Assembly (NCBI RefSeq): GCF_003345355.1
Contig: NZ_QQNB01000005.1
Location: 80,331 to 144,330, forward strand
Source: Sphingomonas aracearum
Lineage (GTDB): Bacteria > Pseudomonadota > Alphaproteobacteria > Sphingomonadales > Sphingomonadaceae
Direction: 5' to 3'
Length of the DNA: 64,000 bases
Part shown: positions 17,819 to 26,193 of the stretch, piece after piece
How the letters are laid out: every line of letters starts with the position of its first letter
Position numbering within the stretch: position 1 is the first letter of the stretch
Notes under the pieces: generated by a model
Seen by the model: only the letters and a program-made list of their open reading frames with translations
Database searches by the model: none
What the model was told of the DNA's origin: nothing
Program-made: the position numbers and the translations under genes

Positions 17819-18567
17819 GCATTCCCTTGCTGAAGACGGGTTTGCCCCCCGGCGTTACGACGCGACCGCTTCGGCCAACGCATGTAGAGAAGCACGGCGC
17901 CGCCAAGCCAAAGGGCGAGGCCACCGAGCGCGAACCCTAGGAGCCACGGCGTGTTGAAGTCCTCGTGGTTCTTCCAATCCATGATATGGAGGCCCCAGAA
18001 GAAGTCGTAGAGCCGCCACGTGCCGGTCCTCACCGCCACAATCCGGCCAGTGTCGGCCGTGACGAAGACACGGGTGGAATCCGGATCCGTGAACGTCACC
18101 CGCCAGGCGGGAAGCGGGCCGCGATACTCGGCGCTGGCGCGCTTGATCAGCTCCACCGTCGCCCTCGGTCTGCCTTCGCCGCGCCAAGCTGTCCTTGCGA
18201 CAGCCTGGACCTGGGCTGCGGTCGGGGCGGGTAACAGTATCCCCGTCCTCGCATCGAATAGCCGCGCCCCTTCAGCCGTCGCCACCTCGGCCACTGGGCG
18301 GCCAAGCCACATGCGGTAGGTCACGGAGTTGATCGGCGTTCCACTCGCCGCGATGATCGCTGAGGGCGACGCGAGCACGACGCCGCCAGGCAGGGACGCG
18401 ACGGCCTTGCGGTCCACCAGGTGATCTCCATGCACACGATCGATGGGCAAGAAGCTCATCAACGCGCCACTCATGAACCATAAGAGGAGCTGCGCACCGA
18501 CGATGATCGCGAGCCACTTGTGAGTGCGGCTCGCAAGAAGGTGCAGCCGAAGTTTGGTGCTTCTCAG
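17815..18567 (-). CDS. PepSY-type membrane protein, apparent CTG start
   Basis: This encodes about 250 aa. An N-terminal membrane helix (HKWLAIIVGAQLLLWFMSGAL) leads into a periplasmic PepSY-like domain (WRVTFTDPDSTRVFVTADTG) and a C-terminal helix (LLGFALGGLALWLGGAVLLY). The first ATG (18474) falls inside the first helix. Upstream, the frame has no ATG, GTG or TTG before the stop at about 18600. A CTG at 18567 has GGAG eight bases before it and restores the whole helix with its KLRLHLLASRTHKW lead-in. I therefore propose the CTG start. It lies in the operon between the cytochrome c and DUF305 genes. Confidence 0.72.
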   Translation of the reverse strand: MRSTKLRLHLLASRTHKWLAIIVGAQLLLWFMSGALMSFLPIDRVHGDHLVDRKAVASLPGGVVLASPSAIIAASGTPINSVTYRMWLGRPVAEVATAEGARLFDARTGILLPAPTAAQVQAVARTAWRGEGRPRATVELIKRASAEYRGPLPAWRVTFTDPDSTRVFVTADTGRIVAVRTGTWRLYDFFWGLHIMDWKNHEDFNTPWLLGFALGGLALWLGGAVLLYMRWPKRSRRNAGGQTRLQQGNA

Positions 18568-18592
18568 GGTCGGCTCTCCATCCGTGCCGGGC

Positions 18593-19180
18593 TCATTTCA
18601 TGCCCGGCATATCCTTCATCATCTCGTCGTGGTCGGCAGGTGCGCTCGCGACCAGCGACTTGTACTGTTCAGGCGTCATCCCCGGGAGCTTGCGCACGAA
18701 CGCTACCATGTCCCAGATCAGCGGATCAGAATGGGTTTTCCCCCAAGCGGGCATAGCGCTGAGCTTTACCCCGTGCTTGATCGTCCAAAAGGCCTCCGCC
18801 GGATCGTGCGTATGCTCGGCTTTGGCCAGCTCGGGCGCGCGCGGGTAAAGACCCTGGCTCATCTCGCTTTGCTCAACGCCTGGACCGAGGTGACAGCCAG
18901 AGCACATCTCACCGTAAAGTCCGGCGCCGATCCGGACGCGCTCGGGGGCGTCAAGATCGGGTGGGGGCTTGATGCCACGCGCACGCACAGTGATCGAGCG
19001 ATCCCGCAGCGTCTCGAGCAGTGCAAAGACCGGTCGCGTGTGCGGCTGATCCGCCGCAACATCATAGACGCCGAGGTAGATGAACACTGCCGCGCCTATG
19101 GCTACCAGCGTTGTCAGCACGGCGACAAAGGACAAGCTCGGCAGGTGCCGTCGCAGCATGCCAGACCTCTCCCTTTCCAT
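18593..19180 (-). CDS. Membrane-anchored mono-haem c-type cytochrome
   Basis: A 195-aa protein with an N-terminal membrane anchor (PSLSFVAVLTTLVAIGAAVFIYLG) and a class I cytochrome c domain. The haem motif is MCSGCH, and the distal Met is in KLSAMPAWG. AFVRKLPGMTPEQY is the typical C-terminal helix. A short Met/His tail ends in MPGMK. It lies between copB and the PepSY gene. A role in accepting electrons from copper oxidation is conjecture. Start ATG 19180 has AAAGG upstream; ATG 19159 is an alternative. Confidence 0.9.
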   Translation of the reverse strand: MERERSGMLRRHLPSLSFVAVLTTLVAIGAAVFIYLGVYDVAADQPHTRPVFALLETLRDRSITVRARGIKPPPDLDAPERVRIGAGLYGEMCSGCHLGPGVEQSEMSQGLYPRAPELAKAEHTHDPAEAFWTIKHGVKLSAMPAWGKTHSDPLIWDMVAFVRKLPGMTPEQYKSLVASAPADHDEMMKDMPGMK

Positions 19181-19235
19181 GCCTTTCCCCTTTTATCGGT
19201 TAGCTAGAGGCTAATCTTGCAGCGTAAGAGCGACC

Positions 19236-20492
19236 TCAGAACCACATGCGGACGCCGGCAACGATGCTTTTGGACGTGGCCTTGTCGCCCTCCGCCCGAG
19301 CATAGCGGGCGGTGTCGCCAAACCGACGATCCCACGACACGCCGATATAGGGCGCGAACTCACGTCTGATCTCGTAGCGAAGCCGCAATCCCAATTCGGC
19401 ATTGCTGAGGCCTGATCCGATACGATTCTCTGGCACATCCTGAGCGGCGAAGTTCAGCTCGGCACGCGGTTGCAGGACCAATCGCTGGGTAACGCGTTGA
19501 TCGTAATATCCCTCTAGCCGGCCTAGCACGTCGCCCTTGTTGGACAGGAACAGCGCCCCTTCGAGTTCAAAAAACCCGGGTGCCAGCCCCTCCACTCCGA
19601 CAGTGGCGTAAGTGCGCTTCGGCGATGGTCCTAAATCCTGCCGGACACCTGCCTGTAAGTTGAAATAAGGGCCGATCGCCCGGCTATAGAGCGCTTGTAC
19701 CTCTGCACTTTCGATGCCCTCGCGAAAGGCACCTTCGCCCTCGGACTTGACGAACAGGCGGTTGATGTCCCCACCGAACCACGCTTCTCCATCCCAACGA
19801 TAGCCATCGCGGCCGTTGCGGAACTGGTACTCTGCAAGGTTCAACAGCACCTGGTTGAAGTTTTGGCCGCCGTGATGCTGCTGAAGATGATGACGGCCCA
19901 TCGCCATCGCGTCGGAGCCATACACATTGTCAGCGGCATGGTCCGTCGGGAGCGGGGGAGGCGGTGCATTTCCCGCGGGGAGCGCAGTGCCTGTCTGCTG
20001 CATACCCTCCATCGCCATACCCGGCATCCCGGGCATTCCCTGCATCTGGCCGCTGCCCTGGTCAGCCGGCATCGTCATGCCCGGCATCGTGGAATGATCC
20101 ATGCCTTGCATCGGCTGCTGCGCGCCCTGGGAAGGCGTCTTATCGCTTCCGGGCATCTGCATCCCCGGCATCGATTGCATGTCATGCTGAGAGCCTTGCG
20201 GGGCAGCTTGGCCCATGCCGGGCATGGTCGAATGATCCATGCCCGACATGGCTCCGTGATCCATGCCCTTCATACCTGCCATCGGAGCAGCGGTCCGCTT
20301 TCCGGGCGCCGTCTTCCGTCTGGTCGCGACCTTAGCCTTGCCCTTCGTCGCGGCCTTTGCCGCCGGTTTCTTCTTGGCCGGCATAGGCATCGTCATGCCC
20401 GGCATGTTCATACCTTGCATCGACTGAGCCGCGGCGGGAGCGGCGATGCCAAGCACGGACGTGGCGGCGAGCGCCGAAATCAGCCGATTCAT
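19236..20492 (-). CDS. copB: CopB outer membrane copper resistance protein
   Basis: A 418-aa protein with a signal peptide. A long low-complexity N-terminal region is rich in Met, His, Lys and Ala (repeats of GMDHSTMPGM and MPGMQMPG) and probably binds Cu. The CopB beta-barrel begins at about residue 185 (ENVYGSDAMAMG-like start, NQVLLNLAEYQFRNGRDGYRWDGEAWFGGD) and ends in aromatic VRMWF, typical of outer-membrane proteins. Its start overlaps the copA stop by four bases. Confidence 0.94.
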   Translation of the reverse strand: MNRLISALAATSVLGIAAPAAAQSMQGMNMPGMTMPMPAKKKPAAKAATKGKAKVATRRKTAPGKRTAAPMAGMKGMDHGAMSGMDHSTMPGMGQAAPQGSQHDMQSMPGMQMPGSDKTPSQGAQQPMQGMDHSTMPGMTMPADQGSGQMQGMPGMPGMAMEGMQQTGTALPAGNAPPPPLPTDHAADNVYGSDAMAMGRHHLQQHHGGQNFNQVLLNLAEYQFRNGRDGYRWDGEAWFGGDINRLFVKSEGEGAFREGIESAEVQALYSRAIGPYFNLQAGVRQDLGPSPKRTYATVGVEGLAPGFFELEGALFLSNKGDVLGRLEGYYDQRVTQRLVLQPRAELNFAAQDVPENRIGSGLSNAELGLRLRYEIRREFAPYIGVSWDRRFGDTARYARAEGDKATSKSIVAGVRMWF

Positions 20493-22552
20493 GCGGCCGC
20501 TCCTTCAAGCGGCCGAACGGTCACAACACGCATCATGCCCGCGGTCATGTGATAGAGATTGTGGCAGTGGAACGCCCAATCCCCCGGTGCGTCGGCGGTG
20601 AGGTCAAAGGTCATCTTGCCTCCGGGCGGCACGTTGACGGTGTGCTTGCGCGGTGCGTGGTCGCCGTGGCCCGTCACCAGCTCGAAGAAGTGGCCGTGGA
20701 GATGGATCGGGTGCGGCATCATCGTGTCGTTCACCAACGTGACCCGCACACGCTCGCCGTTGCGAAACGGAATGGGATCGGCCGGATCGCTGAGCTTCTG
20801 GCCGTCAAACCCCCACATGTAGCGTTCCATGTTGCCGGTCAGGTGTATCTCCAATTGACGCGTTGGGGCACGCACGTCCGGGTTGGGCTGCAGTGCCATA
20901 AGGTCGCGGTAGGTGAGGACACGATGATCCAGGTCTTCCAAACCCTGAGGCGGTTCGCCGCTGCGATCCTTGGGCATGGGAGAGATGGTCTGGACGCCCG
21001 GTCCCATCTTGACCCCCGGGGCATTCTTCGGGTCACGCATGTCCATGCTCATGCTGCCGCCTGAGCCATGATCCATGCCAGCCATGCCGCCGGCTTGGCC
21101 AGAGCCGCCCTGCATGGCGCCGTGGTCCATGCCGGCCATAGAGGCACCGCCTGCCGCCATCTGGCTGTGATCCATTCCGGCCATGCCGGACATGCCCATC
21201 TGCCCGTGATCCATGCCAGCCATGCCGGACATGCCCATCTGACTATGGTCCATGCCGGCCATGCCTGCCGCCGCTGCCCCTACCGCGACAGTTCCGTGAT
21301 CGGTCGGTGCCTTCCAGCCAGTGAGCTTCCACAAATTGCGCGAGGCATTCTGCACCAAAGTGGGATCCAGCCCGCGCTCCTTGACCGGGCTCTCGTCCGA
21401 CATGCCGGACATGCCCTGCATGCCCCCCATGCCGCTCATGTCCATGCCCATATCGGTCATGGTCAGCAGCTTGCGCGGGCGAAGCGGTGGAACCGGAGCG
21501 ACCATCCCTTCGCGCGGAGCGAGCGTCGCCCGGCCCATGCCCGAGCGGTCGATCGCCTCGGAAACAAAGCTGTAGGCCCGGTCCTCGGGGGTCACGATCA
21601 CGTCAAACGTCTCGGCAACCCCGACCTGAAACTCGTCAACCTTGACCGGGCGCACATTCTGCCCATCCGCCTGCACGACCGTCATCGGCAGGTCGGGAAT
21701 CCGGACGTTGAAGTTGGTCTGGGCTGCAGCATTGATGATCCGCAAGCGAACGCGCTCGCCCGCCTTGAACAACCCGGTCCAATTGTCATACGGGCCATAG
21801 CCGTTAACCAGAAAGGTGTAGGTCGAGCCGGTCACGTCGGCGATGTCGGCGGGGTCCATCCGCATCTTACCCCACTCGATACGATCCTTCAGCTTCATCT
21901 CCCGGCCTGCAAGCAGACCGGCAAGCGTCGGGCGCTGATAATTGAAATAAGCGCCGCCCATCTGCTTCAGCTTGCGAAAGATTTCCGCGCCGGTCATCTG
22001 GCTGTGGTCGGACAGTACGATCACGTGCTCGCGGTCGAACGCGATCGGATCGGCACCTGCCGGGTCGATCACGATCGGGCCGTAAAGGCCGTCTTGCTCC
22101 TGCTCACCCGAGTGACTGTGATACCAATAGGTGCCCGACTGGACGATCGGGAACTCGTAAACGAAGGTCGAGCGCGCCTTGATGCCGGGGAAGCTGATGC
22201 CGGGAACCCCGTCCATCGGGAACGGCACGAGCAGCCCGTGCCAGTGAATGGAGCTGTCCTCGTCGAGATTGTTGGTAACGGAAAGGCGAACCTTCTGCCC
22301 CTCCTTCAACCGGATGAGAGGGGCCGGCACAGTGCCGTTGACGCCAATGGCGGGCGTCGATTTGCCGTCGACAGGAAGTTTGAAACTGTCGATCGTCAGC
22401 GCAATGTCGGTGCCGCTGACGGTCGGGAGAGGTTTTACGATCCCGCCCGACACGGGCTGAGCCCAAGCGGGCATATAGGCGCTTAGCGCCATGCCGCCGC
22501 CCACCAGGGCGGCGCCGCGCAGCACTTGGCGACGATCGATATTGCGGCTCAT
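20489..22552 (-). CDS. copA: CopA multicopper oxidase (copper resistance)
   Basis: A 687-aa periplasmic multicopper oxidase. It has a Tat signal (DRRQVLRGAALVGGG). The four copper-ligand clusters are HWHG at about residue 104, WYHSHSG at about 144, HPIHLHGHFFEL near 640 and HCHNLYHMTAGMM near the end, giving T1 and T2/T3 sites. Between the second and third cupredoxin domains lies a Met/His-rich insert with repeats of GMSGMAGMDHGQM type. It oxidises Cu(I) to Cu(II) and sequesters copper. It is the first gene of the copA-copB-cytochrome-PepSY-DUF305 operon. Confidence 0.96.
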   Translation of the reverse strand: MSRNIDRRQVLRGAALVGGGMALSAYMPAWAQPVSGGIVKPLPTVSGTDIALTIDSFKLPVDGKSTPAIGVNGTVPAPLIRLKEGQKVRLSVTNNLDEDSSIHWHGLLVPFPMDGVPGISFPGIKARSTFVYEFPIVQSGTYWYHSHSGEQEQDGLYGPIVIDPAGADPIAFDREHVIVLSDHSQMTGAEIFRKLKQMGGAYFNYQRPTLAGLLAGREMKLKDRIEWGKMRMDPADIADVTGSTYTFLVNGYGPYDNWTGLFKAGERVRLRIINAAAQTNFNVRIPDLPMTVVQADGQNVRPVKVDEFQVGVAETFDVIVTPEDRAYSFVSEAIDRSGMGRATLAPREGMVAPVPPLRPRKLLTMTDMGMDMSGMGGMQGMSGMSDESPVKERGLDPTLVQNASRNLWKLTGWKAPTDHGTVAVGAAAAGMAGMDHSQMGMSGMAGMDHGQMGMSGMAGMDHSQMAAGGASMAGMDHGAMQGGSGQAGGMAGMDHGSGGSMSMDMRDPKNAPGVKMGPGVQTISPMPKDRSGEPPQGLEDLDHRVLTYRDLMALQPNPDVRAPTRQLEIHLTGNMERYMWGFDGQKLSDPADPIPFRNGERVRVTLVNDTMMPHPIHLHGHFFELVTGHGDHAPRKHTVNVPPGGKMTFDLTADAPGDWAFHCHNLYHMTAGMMRVVTVRPLEGAAA
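21150..21270 (-). repeat. Coding tandem repeat in copA Met/His-rich insert
   Basis: Near-identical units of about 39 bp encode MDH(S/G)QMGMSGMAG. They are in-frame coding repeats of the metal-binding insert, not a CRISPR array. They could expand or contract by slippage. Confidence 0.7.
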
Positions 22553-22693
22553 GCAGTCCTCAAGGCTCCCGAAGAGAATGTCTCTCTAGCCTTGATACGC
22601 GCCGCAGCGCGCCGCCCCTCATCACTTTCGATCGAGGAGCGGCAGTGCTCGCTACCGTCTCCCTGTCATCGCCTAGCGAAAGGCTCGGGCGGC

Positions 22694-23017
22694 TTAGTAG
22701 CCGTAGCGGCCGGCATAATCCCGGTCGTGGTCATAGCCGTGCTCCCTCCTGAGATCGCGGTGCTCGTCGCGGTGCTCATGGCGTAGGTCACGATGAAGCT
22801 GACGATGTTCGCGGCGCGTCAGCCCGTAGGCGTGCGCCTCGGCATGCTCATCCTGGAGGGCATCGTGGTCGTCGTGATGCTCGTCGCGCAGTTGCTGGTG
22901 CTGCCCGGCGTGTCGCCAGTCGCGTTGATACCGCCAATCTTGATCGTAGGCCATTGCGGGAACGGCAATGCCAACGGTTAGTCCTAGTCCCAGCGCAGCC
23001 TTGCTGAACAAATTCAT
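22694..23017 (-). CDS. His-rich small periplasmic protein
   Basis: A 107-aa protein with a signal peptide (MNLFSKAALGLGLTVGIAVPAMA). The mature part is extremely rich in His, Asp, Glu and Arg (DEHHDDHDALQDEHAEAHAYG, HRDLRHEHRDEHRDLRREHG). GGAG lies upstream of the chosen ATG; an upstream ATG at 23032 is less likely. The composition suggests binding of Cu/Zn/Ni/Co or a scaffold role. It follows the ECF sigma gene by 75 bp on the same strand and may be a target or member of that regulon. Confidence 0.75.
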   Translation of the reverse strand: MNLFSKAALGLGLTVGIAVPAMAYDQDWRYQRDWRHAGQHQQLRDEHHDDHDALQDEHAEAHAYGLTRREHRQLHRDLRHEHRDEHRDLRREHGYDHDRDYAGRYGY

Positions 23018-23092
23018 GACACCTCTCCTCACGATGAAGAGACTTGGGCCGTCGCTCTTGAACCGCCATTGAAGTCGATCGTAACGGTCTGT

Positions 23093-23680
23093 TCATGCCG
23101 GGGCGGAACGACCGCTCGCGGCAAGCCTGTCCGCCAGGGTACGCCGCGCCCGATAGAGGCGGGTCTCTACCGCCTTTTCGCTGATCCCTAGGACATCTGC
23201 CGTCTGGGCCTGGCTAAGTCCTTCGATCGTACGAAGCACCAGCGGTTCCTTCAGGTTCGCCGGCAAGGCGGAAATAGCGCGCGTAACTCGGTCCAGCTCC
23301 TGTCGATCGCTGGCAGCATCGTCGATCCCCACCTGATCATCCGCGACCGCCTCGGCCTCTGGGCCGATCGGGGTAGCGAACGTCAGGAAGCGCCGCACGG
23401 TCCTCTTGCGCCCCCAATCACGACATTTGTTGATCGCGATCGCCGACAGCCAGGCACGCATCGAACGATCGCCGTCGTAGCGGGATAGAGCGTGATGAGC
23501 TGCGACGAACGTCTCCTGCAGCAAATCCAGCGCCTCGTCGGCCTCGCCGACGCATGCGCGCACGACGCGGAAGACCGACTGCCGATGGCGGCGCATGATT
23601 TCGGCGTAGGCGGCTTGCCTGCCCGCAATGCTGAGTGTCGCCAGCTCCGCGTCCGATAGCGTGGTCCAGTCGAGGCTCAT
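23093..23680 (-). CDS. cnrH: ECF sigma factor, CnrH-like
   Basis: A 195-aa extracytoplasmic-function sigma factor. Region 2 is visible as DEALDLLQETFVAAHHALSRY and MRAWLSAIAINKCRDWGRKR. Region 4 is LPANLKEPLVLRTIEGLSQAQTADVLGISEKAVETRLYRARR. It is last in the order anti-sigma, sensor, sigma, the arrangement of cnrYXH in Cupriavidus. It would recruit RNA polymerase to metal-resistance promoters once released. No convincing -35/-10 pair for it was assigned by eye. Confidence 0.88.
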   Translation of the reverse strand: MSLDWTTLSDAELATLSIAGRQAAYAEIMRRHRQSVFRVVRACVGEADEALDLLQETFVAAHHALSRYDGDRSMRAWLSAIAINKCRDWGRKRTVRRFLTFATPIGPEAEAVADDQVGIDDAASDRQELDRVTRAISALPANLKEPLVLRTIEGLSQAQTADVLGISEKAVETRLYRARRTLADRLAASGRSAPA

Positions 23681-23694
23681 CGATCCGGCGCGGC

Positions 23695-24135
23695 TCAGCG
23701 CTGATCGTCGGTGAGCGCCTTCACCACGGCCTGGTCGAACTGGGCAGTCTGATTGGGTCTCAGAAGCTGCCGCATCGCGAAAATGTGCGCAAGCGTCGCC
23801 TTCTGAAGCTCACCCATGACCGCGTGGCTACGGTCGACCGCCGCAGCAACTCGCGGTCCATTCCCGTGTTCGGTTTCGATCGCTTCGGCAAGCCTGGCGT
23901 TGTCCGCCCTCAATTCCAACTCGAATGCGCGCCGTTGAACGGCGAAACGCTGCTCCAAAACCGCCAGGCGCGCTTCCTGATTAGCATCCAGCGCCAGCTT
24001 GTGATGCAGCACGTCGTGCAGCTCCGATCCCGGCTGCGCACGCGCCGGGATTAGCGCTCGCCCTACGAACACGCCAATGATTGCCGCGATGAAGCACGCG
24101 AGGACCCCAAGCAGGAAGCGGGTGCGCCCGCTCAT
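23695..24135 (-). CDS. cnrX: CnrX-like periplasmic metal sensor
   Basis: A 146-aa protein with an N-terminal membrane anchor (FLLGVLACFIAAIIGVFVG) and a helical periplasmic hairpin. The segment ELHDVLHHKLALDANQEARLAVLE carries the paired His/Glu typical of CnrX/ZraP-like sensors, and HIFAMRQLLRPNQTAQFD ends the fold. The family binds Ni, Co, Zn or Cu and relays this to the CnrY anti-sigma. It overlaps the upstream anti-sigma gene by four bases. Confidence 0.88.
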   Translation of the reverse strand: MSGRTRFLLGVLACFIAAIIGVFVGRALIPARAQPGSELHDVLHHKLALDANQEARLAVLEQRFAVQRRAFELELRADNARLAEAIETEHGNGPRVAAAVDRSHAVMGELQKATLAHIFAMRQLLRPNQTAQFDQAVVKALTDDQR

Positions 24136-24410
24136 GGCTCGCCAACGAGCAGCGTAGAAGGGGCAAGGGGCGATACCGGTCCTAGGGGGGATAGCGACGC
24201 CGCACTGGCCTCCTTCGCCGGTACGCCGGCGCCGAATATGCCCATCACGAGCGCCGCCGTGATCGCCATTGCGCCAATGCCCATCCCGGCGCGCGCAGCC
24301 GGGCGTACGGCGATGCGCGCGAGCACGCGGTCTTCAATCCCATCAAGGCTCGCAGGCGTGGGTGCCTGCGCCAGCCTCATCAATACTGCGTCGAGGTCCA
24401 TGTCGTTCAC
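24132..24410 (-). CDS. cnrY: CnrY-like membrane anti-sigma factor
   Basis: A 92-aa protein. A short acidic/helical cytoplasmic N-terminus (DLDAVLMRLAQAPTPASLDGIEDRVLARI) would clamp the sigma factor. It is followed by one membrane helix (IGAMAITAALVMGIFGAGV) and a periplasmic tail. The size and layout match CnrY. Start candidates are GTG 24410 and ATG 24401. It is divergent from copC across 117 bp, which probably contains both promoters. Confidence 0.8.
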   Translation of the reverse strand: MNDMDLDAVLMRLAQAPTPASLDGIEDRVLARIAVRPAARAGMGIGAMAITAALVMGIFGAGVPAKEASAASLSPLGPVSPLAPSTLLVGEP

Positions 24411-24527
24411 TCCACCCCTCTAGCATAGATTACGCAGGCGATGCCCCTATCCCTCAAATCGGACCGTGAGGGGTCCGCGAGCGGCACGCGTAATGAATGA
24501 CAGGAACCCTCAGTTGAAAGGCCCCAC

Positions 24528-24896
24528 ATGCGTCGCGTATCTGTTCTCACTGCTGCTGCCGCTCTCGTCATGGTTGCCGGCACGGCGAATGCGCATCCCA
24601 AGCTCGTCTCAGCATCGCCGGCCGCGAACGCGACGGTTGCGAAACCCGCTCGTCTCCAACTTCATTTCAGTGAGAAGCTTGTTCCCGCCTTCTCCAAGGC
24701 CGATCTGATCATGGCCGCAATGCCCGGCATGCCGGAGATGAAGATCGCCAGCACCGCGGCGCTTGCCTCGGATGGCAAAACCCTCGTCGTCACGCCGAAG
24801 GCGCCACTCCATCCCGGCCGCTACAATGTCGCTTGGCATGTCGTCTCGACCGACACGCACAAGGTCGCTGGGACCTACGCCTTCGCGGTGAAGTAA
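24528..24896 (+). CDS. copC: CopC periplasmic copper-binding protein
   Basis: A 122-aa CopC-family cupredoxin-like protein. A signal peptide ends at ANA-HPKL, so His is the first mature residue, the family's N-terminal Cu(II) ligand. The fold shows LQLHFSEKLVPAFSKADL, a Met-rich loop (MAAMPGMPEMK) that may bind Cu(I), and the C-terminal HVVSTDTHKVAGTYAFAV. It starts the copC-copD unit, four bp before copD. Confidence 0.95.
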   Translation: MRRVSVLTAAAALVMVAGTANAHPKLVSASPAANATVAKPARLQLHFSEKLVPAFSKADLIMAAMPGMPEMKIASTAALASDGKTLVVTPKAPLHPGRYNVAWHVVSTDTHKVAGTYAFAVK

Positions 24897-24900
24897 GACG

Positions 24901-25827
24901 ATGAGTGACTGGTCGCTGATCGGCGTCCGCTTCGCGCTTTATCTGACGCTGGCGGCGCTGTTTGGCCTCTCGGCATTCAGCCTCTACGGCTTGCGTCTGC
25001 GCGAGCGCGGCAGCGCGCTCGCGCTTCGCCCATGGCTTGTTGCCAGCGGCGCCCTTGGCCTGCTGTTCTCGGCCGCCTCGGTTGTGATGATGGCCTCGTC
25101 GATGGCAGGGACGCCTGTCTGGCCGGTTGACCATGAAGCGGTCACCGCGCTGCTCACGGGGTCTGCCATTGGGGCGGCATGGAAGCTTCGCATGGTCATG
25201 CTCGTCCTGGCGACCGTCGCGGCAATGTTCGTGGCCGGCCGCACCGTCTGGCTAAGCGCCGTCGCACTTTGTTCAGCGGTCGCTCTCGCGACGCTCGCAT
25301 GGACCGGGCATGGCGCGATGGATGAAGCTGCCATGGGCTGGGCTCATCTCATCGCCGACATCCTTCATCTGCTTGCCTCGGGTGTGTGGGTTGGCGCGCT
25401 GCTTGGGCTGGTCCTGCTCGTTTCCCGGCCCGCGGCGCGCGTCGACGCGGCGCACCTCGGGCTGACCCATCGAGCACTGCACGGATTCGGCGTGGTCGGA
25501 ACGATCGTGGTGGGAACGATCGTTCTTACCGGTCTCGTCAACGGATGGATGCTGGTCGGCGTCGGCAATCTCACCATCCTCGCCACAACGCTCTACGGCC
25601 AGCTCCTGCTCGCCAAGTTGCTGCTGTTCGCCGCGATGCTGGGGCTCGCCTCCCTCAATCGCTTCCGGCTAACGCCGGCTTTCGAGCGGGCAATCGCCGT
25701 TGCCGATCAGAGGCGCGCCCTTGGCGGGCTTCGGGCGAGCCTCGGGATTGAGACTGCCTGTGTTGTCGCGATCCTCGCGCTGGTCGCCTGGCTTGGAACA
25801 CTCGCTCCTCCTGCATCGGCGATGTGA
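24901..25827 (+). CDS. copD: CopD inner membrane copper transport protein
   Basis: A 308-aa polytopic protein with about eight membrane helices. CopD-type landmarks include WTGHGAMDEAAMGWAHLIADILHLLASGVWVGALLGL (histidines in membrane helices), LTGLVNGWMLVG, and LYGQLLLAKLLLFAAMLGLASLNRFRL. With CopC it is thought to move copper across the inner membrane. It is followed 52 bp later by the FliQ-like gene. Confidence 0.95.
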   Translation: MSDWSLIGVRFALYLTLAALFGLSAFSLYGLRLRERGSALALRPWLVASGALGLLFSAASVVMMASSMAGTPVWPVDHEAVTALLTGSAIGAAWKLRMVMLVLATVAAMFVAGRTVWLSAVALCSAVALATLAWTGHGAMDEAAMGWAHLIADILHLLASGVWVGALLGLVLLVSRPAARVDAAHLGLTHRALHGFGVVGTIVVGTIVLTGLVNGWMLVGVGNLTILATTLYGQLLLAKLLLFAAMLGLASLNRFRLTPAFERAIAVADQRRALGGLRASLGIETACVVAILALVAWLGTLAPPASAM

Positions 25828-25879
25828 TGCACAGCCGGGGCACCCTCGTGCTTCCCGGCTTGCCAGGCTCCCACGCCTG

Positions 25880-26149
25880 ATGGATCAATCGATCCTCCTC
25901 GACGAAACGGGCAGGATGCTGGCCGTGACAGGCCTGATCTGCGTCGTGCTGCTTGTGCCGATGATGATCATAGGGCTGATCATCAGCATCATTCAGGCGG
26001 CGACCTCGATCAGCGAACAGACATTGAGCTTCGTCCCCAAGCTGATCGCGTTGGGAGTGTGCCTAGTTGTATTCGGAAGCGCGGCAGTAGAATTGCTGAC
26101 GAAGTTCACCGGCGAGCTGTTCGCCGTGATCGCGCGAATGGGGCAGTAG
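25880..26149 (+). CDS. fliQ: FliQ-like flagellar/type III export gate protein (orphan)
   Basis: An 89-aa protein with two membrane helices. The family motif ILIxLLQAATQI-EMTLSFIPK is matched by LIISIIQAATSISEQTLSFVPKLIALGVCLV. FliQ is a subunit of the FliPQR export gate, normally encoded with fliP and fliR. Neither these nor other export genes are in the window; the only other flagellar-type gene is fliE at 46818. It sits directly after copD. The ATG at 25880 has a weak ribosome site. Whether it serves a flagellum elsewhere or something else is open. Confidence 0.8.
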   Translation: MDQSILLDETGRMLAVTGLICVVLLVPMMIIGLIISIIQAATSISEQTLSFVPKLIALGVCLVVFGSAAVELLTKFTGELFAVIARMGQ

Positions 26150-26158
26150 ACCCCGCAA

Positions 26159-26185
26159 TGCGCGGGCGGTCGGACCACCCGCGCA
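26159..26185. terminator. Hairpin between convergent fliQ-like and csp-like genes
   Basis: The inverted repeat TGCGCGGGCGGT / ACCACCCGCGCA has a 3-base loop and one mismatch. It stands between two convergent genes and is probably a bidirectional terminator without a T-tract. Confidence 0.65.
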
Positions 26186-26193
26186 CGCGCGGC

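Noticed and set aside
21150..21270. Regularly spaced repeats suggestive of CRISPR
   Set aside because: The repeats are in-frame Met/His-rich coding units in copA with no unique spacers and no cas genes.
21068..22486. 472-aa plus-strand frame with many His and Ala
   Set aside because: It is antisense to copA. The apparent His-rich repeats are complements of the Met/His coding repeats.
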